The notes under the pieces: model-generated | What the model was told of the DNA's origin: nothing | The model's input: only the letters and a program-made list of their open reading frames with translations | The model's database searches: none | Made by a program: the position numbers and the translations under genes | Part shown: piece by piece, positions 16,245 through 25,339 of the stretch | Position numbering within the stretch: the first letter of the stretch is position 1 | Layout of the letters: each line of letters begins with the position of its first letter | Assembly (NCBI GenBank): GCA_017889125.1 | Contig: JAGHER010000054.1 | Location: 1 to 46,106 of the forward strand | Length of the DNA stretch: 46,106 nt | Direction of reading: 5' to 3' | From: Lachnospiraceae bacterium | Lineage (GTDB): Bacteria; Bacillota; Clostridia; Lachnospirales; Lachnospiraceae

Positions 16245-17057
16245 ATGATTAAAGCGGATTTTCACACCCATACTACATACTGTGATGGGAAAAATACCCC
16301 CAGGGAGATGGTGGAACGGGCCTGGGGGCTGGGGTTTACGGATTTCGGCCTGTCGGGGCATGCGGATTTTTCCTTTTGTGATCCGGGCTTTGGCATGTCA
16401 GATGAGGCTCTTCGGCAGTACCGGCAGGAGCTTCTTCTTCTTCGGGAGGAATACCGGGGGAGGATGAATCTGTATATCGGCATTGAGCTGGACTGCCTGG
16501 GTCCGATTCAGAAGGCGGAATATGCTATTGGTTCCACCCATTGTGTGGAAAGGGATGGAGAGGTGATTGCCGTGGATGATACCGCCAGGAAGCTGGAGGA
16601 TGGGGTGATGCGGCTCTGGAAGGGGGACTGGTACGCCTTTGTCCGGGATTACTATGAGCTGGAGGCACAGGTTTATGATCGCACCGGCTGTGACTGGGTG
16701 GGGCATTTTGACCTGCTGACGAAATTTAACGAGGGATGCCGTTATTTTGATGAGACCTGTGATGATTACCTGGAGCCGGCCCTGACGGCTATGCGGAAGC
16801 TAAATGAGCAGGGGATGCCCTTTGAGATCAATACCGGCGCCATGTCCAGAGGCTACCGGAGCGATCCCTATCCATCGCGGATCTTGCTGCGGGAGCTGTG
16901 CCAGATGGGCGGGCGGATCCTGATCAGCTCGGACAGCCACAGCGTGGATGCCATTGGCCACGGCTTTGCGCAGGCGGAGCGGCTGGCTTGGGAGTGCGGC
17001 TTCCGGTCAGTGCTGTGCCTGCGTCCGGAAGGCGGTTTCCGGGAGATTCCTCTGTAG
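16245..17057 (+). CDS. hisJ: PHP-domain histidinol-phosphatase (HisJ family)
   Basis: A 270-residue PHP-fold metallophosphatase. Metal ligands are visible in order: DFHTHTTYCDG, SGHAD, GIELD, GSTHCV, VGHFDLLTKF and the closing SSDSHSVDAIGHGF. The length and motif set match HisJ/HisK, which remove phosphate from L-histidinol phosphate. No other his gene is nearby, so the exact substrate is inferred from the family. GAGGAG at 16232-16237 fixes the ATG at 16245; the upstream frame from 16194 runs through the tRNA terminator and is not used. Confidence 0.8.
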   Translation: MIKADFHTHTTYCDGKNTPREMVERAWGLGFTDFGLSGHADFSFCDPGFGMSDEALRQYRQELLLLREEYRGRMNLYIGIELDCLGPIQKAEYAIGSTHCVERDGEVIAVDDTARKLEDGVMRLWKGDWYAFVRDYYELEAQVYDRTGCDWVGHFDLLTKFNEGCRYFDETCDDYLEPALTAMRKLNEQGMPFEINTGAMSRGYRSDPYPSRILLRELCQMGGRILISSDSHSVDAIGHGFAQAERLAWECGFRSVLCLRPEGGFREIPL

Positions 17058-17090
17058 AGTTATTGTCAGAAAATATTATCCGGATTCTGA

Positions 17091-17119
17091 TTGCACATGA
17101 GACGAAAACCGATTATACT
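17091..17119 (+). promoter_or_regulatory. Promoter of the cytidylate-kinase-like gene
   Basis: TTGCAC (17091-17096), a 17-base spacer and TATACT (17114-17119), with the start codon 68 bases downstream. Confidence 0.6.
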
Positions 17120-17186
17120 GAAATTAATGGATGATCGAAGGTTGAAGAATTATCGGAAGTGTGTAAAGGAAGAAGGAGGCGTAATT

Positions 17187-17807
17187 ATGGAGACGGTAAT
17201 TGTGACCATTGGGCGGCAGTATGGCAGCGGGGGCCATGCCATCGGCGCACGGCTGGGGGAGCTTTTGGGGATTCCCTGCTATGACCGTGAGCTGATTCAG
17301 CTGTCCTCGGAGAAAAGCGGCATTGAGGCAGGGACCCTGGCCCTTCATGATGAGCGGACTTCCTCGGCATCTCTTTTCAAGATTCCGGAAAAGGGGAACC
17401 GGATTACCGATCAGGGCACGCCGATTGTGGACACCCTGTTCCTGGCCCAGTCCCAGGTGATCCGGGAGCTGGCCCAGAAGGGCTCCTGCGTCATTATCGG
17501 GCGCTGCGCCGATTATGTGCTGCAGGATCAGGCGGAGCTTTTCTCGGTATTCGTCAGCGCGCCTGTTGAGGCCCGGGTGGCCCGGATTGCGGAGCGCAAC
17601 CATATGAGCGAAAGTGATGCGGAGATGGCAGTGCGGAAGGTGGACAAGCAGCGGCGCACCTATTATGAATTTTATACGGATAAGGAGTGGGGCGCGGCGG
17701 AAAGCTATAAGCTGACGGTGGACAGCAGCCAGTTCGGCATCGAGGGGACGGCCAGGATGCTGGAGGAGATTGTCCGCCAGTTTATGGAGGGAGGCTGGGA
17801 ACATTAA
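17187..17807 (+). CDS. Cytidylate kinase-like protein
   Basis: A 206-residue P-loop protein opening with VIVTIGRQYGSGGHAIGARL, the characteristic start of the cytidylate-kinase-like family. It also has VIIGRCADYVL, an Arg-rich lid (RVARIAERNHMSESDAEMAVRKVDKQRR) and the usual YYEFYTDKEWG. Family members are presumed nucleotide kinases with unproven substrates; they are distinct from the essential cmk. AGGAGG at 17174-17179 fixes the ATG at 17187. It has its own promoter. Two copies of ATTAAATTTTCT, 14 bases apart, overlap the stop and continue into the next promoter region. Confidence 0.8.
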   Translation: METVIVTIGRQYGSGGHAIGARLGELLGIPCYDRELIQLSSEKSGIEAGTLALHDERTSSASLFKIPEKGNRITDQGTPIVDTLFLAQSQVIRELAQKGSCVIIGRCADYVLQDQAELFSVFVSAPVEARVARIAERNHMSESDAEMAVRKVDKQRRTYYEFYTDKEWGAAESYKLTVDSSQFGIEGTARMLEEIVRQFMEGGWEH

Positions 17808-17839
17808 ATTTTCTCGATTAAATTTTCTTTGTGTGAGAC

Positions 17840-17883
17840 TTGACAAGAAATCGTTCTGTTAATAGAATAGTTTGCAGGCAAAC
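17840..17883 (+). promoter_or_regulatory. Promoter and probable MarR operator
   Basis: TTGACA (17840-17845), 17-base spacer, TAGAAT (17863-17868). Immediately downstream lies the perfect inverted repeat GTTTGC-AG-GCAAAC (17870-17883), placed over the transcription start. This is a natural autoregulatory site for the MarR protein encoded next. Confidence 0.7.
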
Positions 17884-17902
17884 GAAATGAAAGGGGCGCA
17901 GT

Positions 17903-18382
17903 GTGAATACCGATATCTGTTTTTTTGTAAAAAAGCTGGATCATCATATCAGCCGGCGGTTTTACAGCATGTACAGCAGAAAAGCGCTGGATGAGTGCAG
18001 CATGTCCAATGTCTGGCTGGTGGACTATCTTTATGACCACCGGGACAGGGATGTGTTTCAGAAGGAGATTGAGGATAAGTTTTTTGTCAACCGGGCTACA
18101 GTATCCAAGATGTTAAAGCTGATGGAGGAGAAAAAGCTGATCTGCCGCGTTCCCTCTGCTGCCGATTCCAGGAAGAAGAAGCTGATGCTGGATGACAGGG
18201 GCTATGCCCTTCACCGTCTCTGCCAGTCGATCCGCAGCGAGATGGAGGCACAGGTGTCCTCCTCGCTGACAGAGGAGGAAAAGGAGCTTTTTCGCTCGTT
18301 GTGCCTGAAGATGATAAAGAATATGGAAGGAGAAATGGAAAGCGATGATACGAGTACTGATGAAATCCATCCGGGAATTTAA
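17903..18382 (+). CDS. MarR-family transcriptional regulator
   Basis: A 159-residue winged-helix protein; the recognition region reads KFFVNRATVSKMLKLMEEKKLI, followed by the wing PSAADSRKKKLMLDDRG. MarR proteins usually repress their own operon and release DNA on binding a small molecule. It is read from GTG after a GGGG-type ribosome binding site, and its 3' end overlaps the first exporter gene by 38 bases. The regulator and both ABC genes therefore form one operon, and the exporter is its probable target. Confidence 0.88.
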   Translation: MNTDICFFVKKLDHHISRRFYSMYSRKALDECSMSNVWLVDYLYDHRDRDVFQKEIEDKFFVNRATVSKMLKLMEEKKLICRVPSAADSRKKKLMLDDRGYALHRLCQSIRSEMEAQVSSSLTEEEKELFRSLCLKMIKNMEGEMESDDTSTDEIHPGI

Positions 18383-20087
18383 GAGCGCGTCCATCAAGGC
18401 GCCCATTCTGGTTTCGCTGGAAGTTGTCATGGAATGTATAATGCCTTTCGTGGTAGCGCAGCTGGTGAATCAGATTAAGGCCGGATGCGGTATGGATGTG
18501 ATTCTTCGCTACGGGCTGGCGCTGGTTTTGATGGCGGTCCTGTCCCTGGGATTTGGTGCTGGCGCCGGATTTTTCTGTGCGAAGGCATCCTGCGGCTTTG
18601 CCCGTAATTTAAGAAAGGATATGTTCTATAAGATTCAGACCTATTCTTTCGAGAACATTGACAAATTTTCCACGTCATCTCTGGTGACCAGAATGACTAC
18701 GGACGTAACCAATGTGCAGCTGGCATACATGATGATGGTGCGGCTGGCATTCCGCGCTCCGCTGATGCTGGTATTTTCCTTTGCTATGGCGGTGATTATG
18801 GGCGGAAAGCTGGCCATTATTTTCCTTCTGGTTATTCCGGTGCTGGGCATCGGCCTGATTACCATTATGCGGACGGTTATGCCCCTGTTTAAGCGCGTGT
18901 TTAAGAAATATGACGCCTTGAATGAATCCATTCAGGAGAATGTCAAGGGCATGCGGGTGGTGAAATCCTACGTGCGCGAGGACTTTGAGAAGGCGAAATT
19001 CGGCCGGGCGGCTGAGGATGTATGCGCGGACTTTACCCGGGCAGAGAAGATCCTGGCCTTTAATAACCCGCTGATGCAGTTCTGCCTGTATGCGGCTATG
19101 ATTTTCGTTCTCACGGCCGGTTCTTACACCATCATTACCACTAAGGGACTTGCACTGGATGTGGGACAGTTCTCAGCCATGCTGGTTTACAATTTCCAGA
19201 TCTTAAACAGCCTGATGATGCTTTCCATGATCTTCGTAATGATTACCATGGCGGGCGAGTCGGCAAAGCGTATTACGGAAGTGCTTACCGAGGAGAGCAC
19301 CCTTCACAATCCGGAGAATCCGGTTTATGAGGTGGCAGACGGCTCCATTGATTTTGACAACGTAAGCTTTAAATACTCCAAGCACGCGGAGAAGATGGCC
19401 CTGGCGGACATTAATCTTCACATCCGCTCCGGCGAGACCATCGGCATCATCGGCGGCACCGGCTCTTCCAAGTCCTCGCTGATCCAGCTGATCTCCCGTC
19501 TGTATGACGCCACTGAGGGCGTGGTGCGGGTAGGCGGCCTGGATGTGAAAAGCTATGACCTGGATTCCCTGCGGAACCAGGTGGCAGTGGTTCTCCAGAA
19601 GAATGTCCTGTTCTCCGGCACCATCAAGGAAAATCTTCGCTGGGGCAATGAAAACGCCACTGACGAGGAGATCAAGGAAGCCTGCTGTCTGGCTCAGGCC
19701 GATGAATTTATCATGCGGTTCCCGGACCAGTACAATACCTACATCGAGCAGGGCGGGTCCAATGTTTCCGGCGGTCAGAAGCAGAGACTGTGTATCGCCA
19801 GAGCATTGCTTAAGAAGCCGAAGATCCTGATTCTGGATGACTCCACCAGTGCGGTGGACACCAAGACCGACGCGCTGATCCGGAAGGCCTTTGCCGAGTA
19901 CATTCCGGAGACCACGAAGATTATCATTGCCCAGCGTGTGGCTTCCGTGCAGGATGCGGACCGTATCCTGGTTATGGAGGGCGGAACCATCCGCAATATG
20001 GGAACCCATGAGGAGCTGTTAAAGACCAGCCCCATTTACCAGGAGGTATACAACTCACAGAACAGGGGAGGTGAGCAGAATGAATAA
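18345..20087 (+). CDS. ABC exporter half, degenerate ATP site
   Basis: An N-terminal six-helix exporter membrane domain (residues 1 to about 320) is fused to an ATPase domain. Walker A reads GGTGSSKSS, with Ser in place of the usual Gly before Lys. The signature is VSGGQKQR. The Walker B end is LDDSTSAVD, with Asp where the catalytic Glu should be. This is the pattern of the non-catalytic partner in heterodimeric drug or lipid exporters such as BmrC. It overlaps the MarR gene upstream and the second half-transporter downstream by eight bases, implying coupled translation and a one-to-one dimer. Confidence 0.9.
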   Translation: MIRVLMKSIREFKSASIKAPILVSLEVVMECIMPFVVAQLVNQIKAGCGMDVILRYGLALVLMAVLSLGFGAGAGFFCAKASCGFARNLRKDMFYKIQTYSFENIDKFSTSSLVTRMTTDVTNVQLAYMMMVRLAFRAPLMLVFSFAMAVIMGGKLAIIFLLVIPVLGIGLITIMRTVMPLFKRVFKKYDALNESIQENVKGMRVVKSYVREDFEKAKFGRAAEDVCADFTRAEKILAFNNPLMQFCLYAAMIFVLTAGSYTIITTKGLALDVGQFSAMLVYNFQILNSLMMLSMIFVMITMAGESAKRITEVLTEESTLHNPENPVYEVADGSIDFDNVSFKYSKHAEKMALADINLHIRSGETIGIIGGTGSSKSSLIQLISRLYDATEGVVRVGGLDVKSYDLDSLRNQVAVVLQKNVLFSGTIKENLRWGNENATDEEIKEACCLAQADEFIMRFPDQYNTYIEQGGSNVSGGQKQRLCIARALLKKPKILILDDSTSAVDTKTDALIRKAFAEYIPETTKIIIAQRVASVQDADRILVMEGGTIRNMGTHEELLKTSPIYQEVYNSQNRGGEQNE

Positions 20088-21972
20088 TAAGGGCGGATTC
20101 AGAAAAAATACCCTGATGCGTCTGCTGAAAACGCTGTTTGAGTTTTATCCGGTTATGCTGCCGTTAGTCATTGTCTGCATTATTTTCAATGCGCTCATCA
20201 GCTCTGTGCCGGCGATTTTCCAGCAGAACGTTATCGCAATCGTGGAGCAGAACTGGCAGAGCGGCGACTGGAACGCGGCTTCCGGCCAGATCTTAAAGCT
20301 GGTGGCCATCCTTGCTACCTTTTATGTGATTTCCCTTTTGGCCGGTTTTGCTTATACCCGAACCATGGCGGTGATTACCCAGGGCTCGCTGATGAAATTC
20401 CGTGAGAAGATGTTTAACGGAATGCAGAATCTTCCGATTAAGTACTTTGATACCCACAATCATGGCGACATCATGAGCTATTACACCAACGATATCGATA
20501 CTCTGCGGCAGATGATTTCCCAGAGTATTCCGCAGCTTTTGATTTCTCTGATTTCCGAGGTAACCATCTTCTGCATCATGCTTTATTACAGCGTGTGGAT
20601 GCTTCTGGTGGTAATCGCCGGTGTGATCCTGATGGTCTTTGTGACCAAGAAGATCGGCGGCAATTCTGCCAAGTACTTCATCCGTCAGCAGGTGCAGATG
20701 GGTAAGACCGAGGGCTTTATCGAGGAGATGATGAACGGCGAAAAGGTGGTTAAGGTTTTCTGCCATGAGCGTCAGGCAGAGGCAGATTTCGATGCCATCA
20801 ATGATGAGCTGTTCCGTGTGGCAGAGCAGGCCAACCGCTATGCCAATACCCTGATGCCCATTCTGATGAACGTGGGCAATGTGCTTTACGTGATTGTTGC
20901 GGTGGTGGGCGGCATCCTGCTGCTTAGCGGCGCACCGAACTTAAGCCTTTCCGGAATGGCCTTCAGCATCAGTATTGCTGTGCCCTTCTTAAATATGACC
21001 CGTCAGTTCTGCGGAAACATCGGCCAGGTGTCTAACCAGGTCAACTCCGTGGTTATGGGTCTTGCGGGAGCCGAGCGTATCTTCAATCTGATCGATGAGG
21101 AGCCGGAGGTGGATGACGGCTACGTGACCCTGGTTAATGCCAGAGAAGAGAACGGCGAGCTGGTGGAGTGCAAGGAGCGCACCGGCATCTGGGCCTGGAA
21201 GCATCCCCACGGAGACGGCACCACCACCTACACCAGAGTGCGGGGCGATGTGCGCATGTTTGATGTGGATTTCGGCTACGATGAGAAGAAGCTGGTGCTT
21301 CATGACATTACCCTGTACGCAGAGCCTGGTCAGAAGGTGGCCTTTGTAGGCGCTACCGGCGCAGGAAAGACCACCATCACCAACCTGATCAACCGGTTTT
21401 ACGATATTGCCGACGGAAAGATCCGCTATGACGGCATCAATATCAACAAGATCAAAAAGGCGGACCTGCGCCGCTCCCTGGGCATCATCCTTCAGGATAC
21501 GGTGCTGTTCACGGGAACGGTTATGGAGAATATCCGCTACGGAAATCTGGATGCGCCGGATGAGGATTGCATCGGAGCGGCCAGACTGGCAGGCGCCCAT
21601 GACTTCATCACCCGTCTGCCGGATGGCTACAACACTATGATCCAGGCAAACGGCGCCAACCTGTCTCAGGGCCAGCGGCAGCTGATTGCCATCGCCCGGG
21701 CGGCTGTGGCCGACCCGCCGGTAATGATTATGGACGAGGCGACCTCCTCCATCGATACCCGTACGGAGGCCATTGTCCAGAGAGGTATGGATGCGCTGAT
21801 GAACGGGCGCACGGTATTCGTTATCGCCCACCGTCTCTCCACAGTACAGAATTCGGATGTGATTATGGTTCTGGAGCTGGGCCACATTATCGAGCGGGGC
21901 AGCCACGATGAGCTGATCGCCCAGAAGGGCAAGTATTACCAGCTGTATACCGGCGCCTTTGAGCTGGAATAA
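20080..21972 (+). CDS. ABC exporter half, catalytic partner
   Basis: Six membrane helices and an ATPase domain with canonical Walker A GATGAGKTT and Walker B MIMDEATSSID with catalytic Glu. The signature is LSQGQ rather than LSGGQ, which is expected because it completes the degenerate site of the partner. An extra 40-residue segment (RTGIWAWKHPHGDGTTTYTR) lies between the membrane and ATPase domains. GGGGAGGTGA before the ATG at 20080 fixes the start; the GTG at 20071 lies within that ribosome binding site. The substrate is unknown, though MarR control suggests a toxic compound or drug. Confidence 0.9.
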   Translation: MNNKGGFRKNTLMRLLKTLFEFYPVMLPLVIVCIIFNALISSVPAIFQQNVIAIVEQNWQSGDWNAASGQILKLVAILATFYVISLLAGFAYTRTMAVITQGSLMKFREKMFNGMQNLPIKYFDTHNHGDIMSYYTNDIDTLRQMISQSIPQLLISLISEVTIFCIMLYYSVWMLLVVIAGVILMVFVTKKIGGNSAKYFIRQQVQMGKTEGFIEEMMNGEKVVKVFCHERQAEADFDAINDELFRVAEQANRYANTLMPILMNVGNVLYVIVAVVGGILLLSGAPNLSLSGMAFSISIAVPFLNMTRQFCGNIGQVSNQVNSVVMGLAGAERIFNLIDEEPEVDDGYVTLVNAREENGELVECKERTGIWAWKHPHGDGTTTYTRVRGDVRMFDVDFGYDEKKLVLHDITLYAEPGQKVAFVGATGAGKTTITNLINRFYDIADGKIRYDGININKIKKADLRRSLGIILQDTVLFTGTVMENIRYGNLDAPDEDCIGAARLAGAHDFITRLPDGYNTMIQANGANLSQGQRQLIAIARAAVADPPVMIMDEATSSIDTRTEAIVQRGMDALMNGRTVFVIAHRLSTVQNSDVIMVLELGHIIERGSHDELIAQKGKYYQLYTGAFELE

Positions 21973-22045
21973 TCGGCGGGGCATTTAGCCGGATTGAAAG
22001 AGTTTACATTGCGGCAAACTTCACGAAATTGAATAAGATCTTTGG

Positions 22046-22084
22046 AGGGCAGGAGAATTTGCACAAAATTCTCCTGCCCTTTTT
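22046..22084 (+). terminator. Terminator of the MarR-ABC operon
   Basis: A perfect 15-bp stem (starting AGGGCAGGAG) with the five-base loop GCACA, followed by a T run. It ends the exporter operon. Confidence 0.92.
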
Positions 22085-22097
22085 GGTAGTTAAGATA

Positions 22098-22154
22098 TTG
22101 AGTTTCAAGGGGGATATGATATAATTTAAATCGCAAAAAGTGAAAACGATTACA
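22098..22154 (+). promoter_or_regulatory. Extended -10 promoter with perfect cre/LacI operator
   Basis: TTGAGT (22098-22103), 16-base spacer, TGATATAAT (22117-22125, extended -10). TGAAAACGATTACA at 22141-22154 matches the cre consensus at every position and lies just downstream of the start site, where a LacI/CcpA-type protein would block transcription. The annotated frame start at 22140 falls inside the operator and is not the true start. Confidence 0.82.
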
Positions 22155-22214
22155 CATGAAGTTCAGGTAACAGACACCGGCACTGCCGGAGAAGGGATGA
22201 CAGGGGAGTTATTT

Positions 22215-24080
22215 ATGGCGACGGAGAGAACAGGGAAAAAGACAAAGGAATTTGAGGCGAGACTGGCCAGGCATTACGATGAGCTGAAGTGGCTTTACTG
22301 CGAGCTTTACGAGAACCGCATGGACGCCTTCGAGGAGCTGTGCAGCCAGCTGTGGTACTGGTATCAGAATCGGAAGACCGACTTAAAGAAGCTGGACCGG
22401 AAGCGGGAGAAGGACCCGGACTGGTACAAGTGCAATGATCTGCTGGGCATGATGATGTATGTGGATGCTTTTGCCGGAAATTTAAAGGGTGTGGAGGAGA
22501 AGCTGGATTACATTAAGTCCTGCAACGTAAACTATCTCCACCTGATGCCCCTGCTGGAGTCTCCCAAGGGCCGCAGTGACGGCGGCTACGCGGTAGCCGA
22601 TTTCCGGAAGGTGCAGCCGGAGTTAGGAACCATGGAGGATCTGGAGCAGCTGGCGGATCACTGCCGGAAGGAAGGCATCAGCGTCTGCCTGGATTTTGTC
22701 ATGAATCATACCTCCGAGGATCATGAGTGGGCGAAGAAGGCCAGACAGGGTGACCCGGAGTATCAGAGACGGTATTATTTTTATGACAATTATGATATTC
22801 CGGCCCAGTTTGAAAAGACGGTGCCCCAGGTGTTCCCCACCACGGCGCCGGGAAATTTCACCTGGCTTCCGGAGCTGAATAAATTTGTCATGACCACCTT
22901 CTACCCCTATCAGTGGGATCTGAATTACTGGAATCCTACCGTATTTAATGAAATGGTTTACAATATGCTGAACCTGACCAACAAGGGTATCGACATCATC
23001 CGTATCGACGCGGTTCCCTATATCTGGAAGGTTCTTGGCACCAACTGCCGCAATCTTCCCCAGGTACACAGCATTGTGCGGATGATGCGGATGATCTGCG
23101 AGATCGTGTGCCCGGCGGTGATCCTTCTGGGCGAGGTGGTAATGGAGCCCTCCAAGGTGGTTCCCTACTTTGGCACAGTAGAAAAGCCGGAGTGCCACAT
23201 GCTTTACAATGTGACCACCATGGCCAGCACCTGGCATACGGTAGCTACGGCAGATACAAGGCTTCTGCGCCGGCAGATGGACATTGTCAGCGGCCTGCCA
23301 AAGCAATACGTATTCTTAAATTACCTGCGGTGCCACGATGACATCGGCTGGGGCCTGGATTATGATTATCTGAAGCTTTTCGGCTTCCAGGAGGTGGCCC
23401 ACAAGAAATACCTCAATGACTTCCTGACCGGTCAGTATCCCGGCGCCTTTGGACGGGGTGAGCTTTACAATTCCGATCCCACCTCCGGCGATGCCAGACT
23501 GTGCGGAACCACGGCGTCTCTGTGCGGCATTGAGAAGGCGGTTTGGGAGCAGAATGAAGGCGCTCTGGAGCAGGCGGTGCGGTTTGATATTATGCTTCAC
23601 GGCTATATGTTTGTCCAGTCTGGTATTCCTGTGCTTTACAGCGGCGATGAGGTGGGACAGCTTAATGATTACTCCTACCATGAGGATCCGGATAAGTGCC
23701 AGGATTCCCGCTACATCCACCGGGGACGTTTCCAGTGGGATCTGGCCGAGGAGCGCAAGGAAAAGGGCACCATGCAGAACCAGATCTTTGAGACGCTGGA
23801 TATGATGGAGGAGATTCGCAGAAGCCATAAGGTCTTTGACACTACGGCAGATGTGTGGACCCTGGATACCTGGGATGACGCTATCCTGGGCGTGGGCAGA
23901 TGGAAAGACGGAGAGAAGCTGATCGCCCTCTTTAACTTCAGCGGCCAGGACCGGACGGCCTGGATCAACGAGGATGACGGCGAGTATACCGATCTGCTTA
24001 CCGGCGCCAAGATGAAGGCCTGCGGCGTGCAGATTCCGGCCTACGGCATCTGGTGGCTGTATAAGAACGATAAGCAGTAA
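22215..24080 (+). CDS. GH13 amylosucrase-like enzyme
   Basis: A 621-residue intracellular GH13 protein without signal peptide. Regions typical of amylosucrase/sucrose-hydrolysing GH13_4 are visible: LLESPKGRSDGGYAVADFR, DFVMNHTSEDHEWA, GIDIIRIDAVPYIWK (nucleophile Asp265), LLGEVVM (Glu307) and RCHDDIGW (Asp375). Such enzymes split sucrose and either release the sugars or pass glucose to a growing alpha-glucan. GGGGAG at 22203-22208 fixes the ATG. It is followed after 41 bases by a LacI-family regulator in the same transcript, which suggests local sugar-responsive control. Confidence 0.85.
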   Translation: MATERTGKKTKEFEARLARHYDELKWLYCELYENRMDAFEELCSQLWYWYQNRKTDLKKLDRKREKDPDWYKCNDLLGMMMYVDAFAGNLKGVEEKLDYIKSCNVNYLHLMPLLESPKGRSDGGYAVADFRKVQPELGTMEDLEQLADHCRKEGISVCLDFVMNHTSEDHEWAKKARQGDPEYQRRYYFYDNYDIPAQFEKTVPQVFPTTAPGNFTWLPELNKFVMTTFYPYQWDLNYWNPTVFNEMVYNMLNLTNKGIDIIRIDAVPYIWKVLGTNCRNLPQVHSIVRMMRMICEIVCPAVILLGEVVMEPSKVVPYFGTVEKPECHMLYNVTTMASTWHTVATADTRLLRRQMDIVSGLPKQYVFLNYLRCHDDIGWGLDYDYLKLFGFQEVAHKKYLNDFLTGQYPGAFGRGELYNSDPTSGDARLCGTTASLCGIEKAVWEQNEGALEQAVRFDIMLHGYMFVQSGIPVLYSGDEVGQLNDYSYHEDPDKCQDSRYIHRGRFQWDLAEERKEKGTMQNQIFETLDMMEEIRRSHKVFDTTADVWTLDTWDDAILGVGRWKDGEKLIALFNFSGQDRTAWINEDDGEYTDLLTGAKMKACGVQIPAYGIWWLYKNDKQ

Positions 24081-24121
24081 AGTGTGGCATCAGCAGGGAA
24101 GAGAATCAGGCGGGGATTGAA

Positions 24122-25174
24122 ATGACGATCAGTGAAATCGCAAAGCTGGCGGAGGTTTCCAGCGCGGCAGTCTCCCGATATCTCAATGGGGGAAGCTTAA
24201 GCGAGGAGAAACGCAGACGGATAAAAGCGGTGATTGAGGAAACCGGATATGTGCCTTCGGAGTATGCCCGCACGCTGCGGACAAAAAAGACGCACCATGT
24301 GGGCGTGATTGTTCCTAATATCAAGTCCAGCACCACTGCGCGGATAGTCAGCGGCATCGGCAGCGTCATCCAGGAGAAGAATTACCATATGGTTCTGGGG
24401 GACACCGATAATGACCCGAAGCTGGAGCTGGAGTATCTGGAGTTTTTTGGAAGCGGACATATGGACGGCGTGATTTACCTTGCCGGCGCCCTCAGCCGCC
24501 GTCATCAGGAGATTTTGAGAAGCTATAAGATTCCTGTGGTGATTGTGGGGCAGATGGTATCGGAGTTTGACTGTGTGTACCATGACGATTTTCACGCTGC
24601 CAGAGATGTGATGGAGGTGCTTTTAGCGTCCGGATGCCGTCATCCGGGAATGATTTTCGTTACGCCCAGGGACCAGGCTGTGGGGAAGATGCGCATTGAC
24701 GGTGCGGAGGATGCCCTTAAGACACGGGGATTTGCGCCGGAGTCAGTGCCCCGCATCCAGGCGGGCTTTGCTCTGGAGGAGGGGCGGGAAAAGATGGCCC
24801 GTCTGCTTCTAGCTCATCCGGACATTGACGGTGTCTTCTGCGCTACGGCCAGTCTGGCGGTAGGGGCGGAGATGTACCTGAAGGAAGCGGGGCGGCGGAT
24901 TCCCCAGGATATCCGGGTCTGCAGCGTGGGGAATAATCAGGCGTCGGATATTATCGAGCCAAGGCTTACCACGGCCCATTATCATTACCGTACCAGCGGC
25001 GTCGAGGCGGCAAAAATGCTCCTTTCCAAGATGGGCGCCGGAGAAAAGGAAAAACGGCCGGTGCGGCAGCTGATGCTGGGGTATCAGATTGCTGAGCGGG
25101 AAAGCACGGGAAGGAATGCCGGGATTGCCGGAAGGGGCCGGGCGGACATGGGAATAGCGGAAGAAATTTCTTGA
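24122..25174 (+). CDS. LacI-family transcriptional regulator
   Basis: The N-terminal LacI helix-turn-helix (MTISEIAKLAEVSSAAVSRYLNG) is followed by the hinge region and a periplasmic-binding-like sensor domain (HHVGVIVPNIKSSTTARIV, DGVIYLAGALSRR, DGVFCATASLAVGAEMYL). It resembles sucrose-operon repressors in length and context. It lies downstream of the amylosucrase-like gene in one operon, so it probably regulates its own promoter through the operator at 22141 and perhaps the GH13 gene at 13841. The last 25 residues are Gly/Arg-rich and not conserved. The alternative is that CcpA, not this protein, binds those sites. Confidence 0.88.
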   Translation: MTISEIAKLAEVSSAAVSRYLNGGSLSEEKRRRIKAVIEETGYVPSEYARTLRTKKTHHVGVIVPNIKSSTTARIVSGIGSVIQEKNYHMVLGDTDNDPKLELEYLEFFGSGHMDGVIYLAGALSRRHQEILRSYKIPVVIVGQMVSEFDCVYHDDFHAARDVMEVLLASGCRHPGMIFVTPRDQAVGKMRIDGAEDALKTRGFAPESVPRIQAGFALEEGREKMARLLLAHPDIDGVFCATASLAVGAEMYLKEAGRRIPQDIRVCSVGNNQASDIIEPRLTTAHYHYRTSGVEAAKMLLSKMGAGEKEKRPVRQLMLGYQIAERESTGRNAGIAGRGRADMGIAEEIS

Positions 25175-25199
25175 TTCCCGTTGGAATTTGCTTTATGAT
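25171..25199 (+). promoter_or_regulatory. Promoter-like site before the PTS IIA gene
   Basis: TTGATT (25171-25176), 17-base spacer, TATGAT (25194-25199). It overlaps the lacI stop and is followed at once by the terminator at 25201, so it may be weak, or transcripts may be attenuated. Confidence 0.45.
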
Positions 25200-25200
25200 G

Positions 25201-25240
25201 AAGGAAGAGAAGGAAGAAACAGCCGTCTCTTCCTTTTTTT
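25201..25240 (+). terminator. Terminator after the LacI gene
   Basis: AAGGAAGAGA pairs perfectly with TCTCTTCCTT, followed by seven T residues. Confidence 0.8.
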
Positions 25241-25339
25241 GCTATGATGGCTTGGTGGTGCACTCGTTTGCCGGGCGCGTGTGGGTTTGCTGTGAGGAAC
25301 CGGCGGGCAGGGAGAATATTTGCAGTGGGAGGAGTTATT

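Noticed and set aside
20989-21984. 331-residue minus-strand ORF
   Set aside because: It is the shadow of the catalytic ABC exporter gene.
22140-22214. Upstream GTG start for the amylosucrase-like gene
   Set aside because: It lies inside the operator; a good ribosome binding site supports the ATG at 22215.
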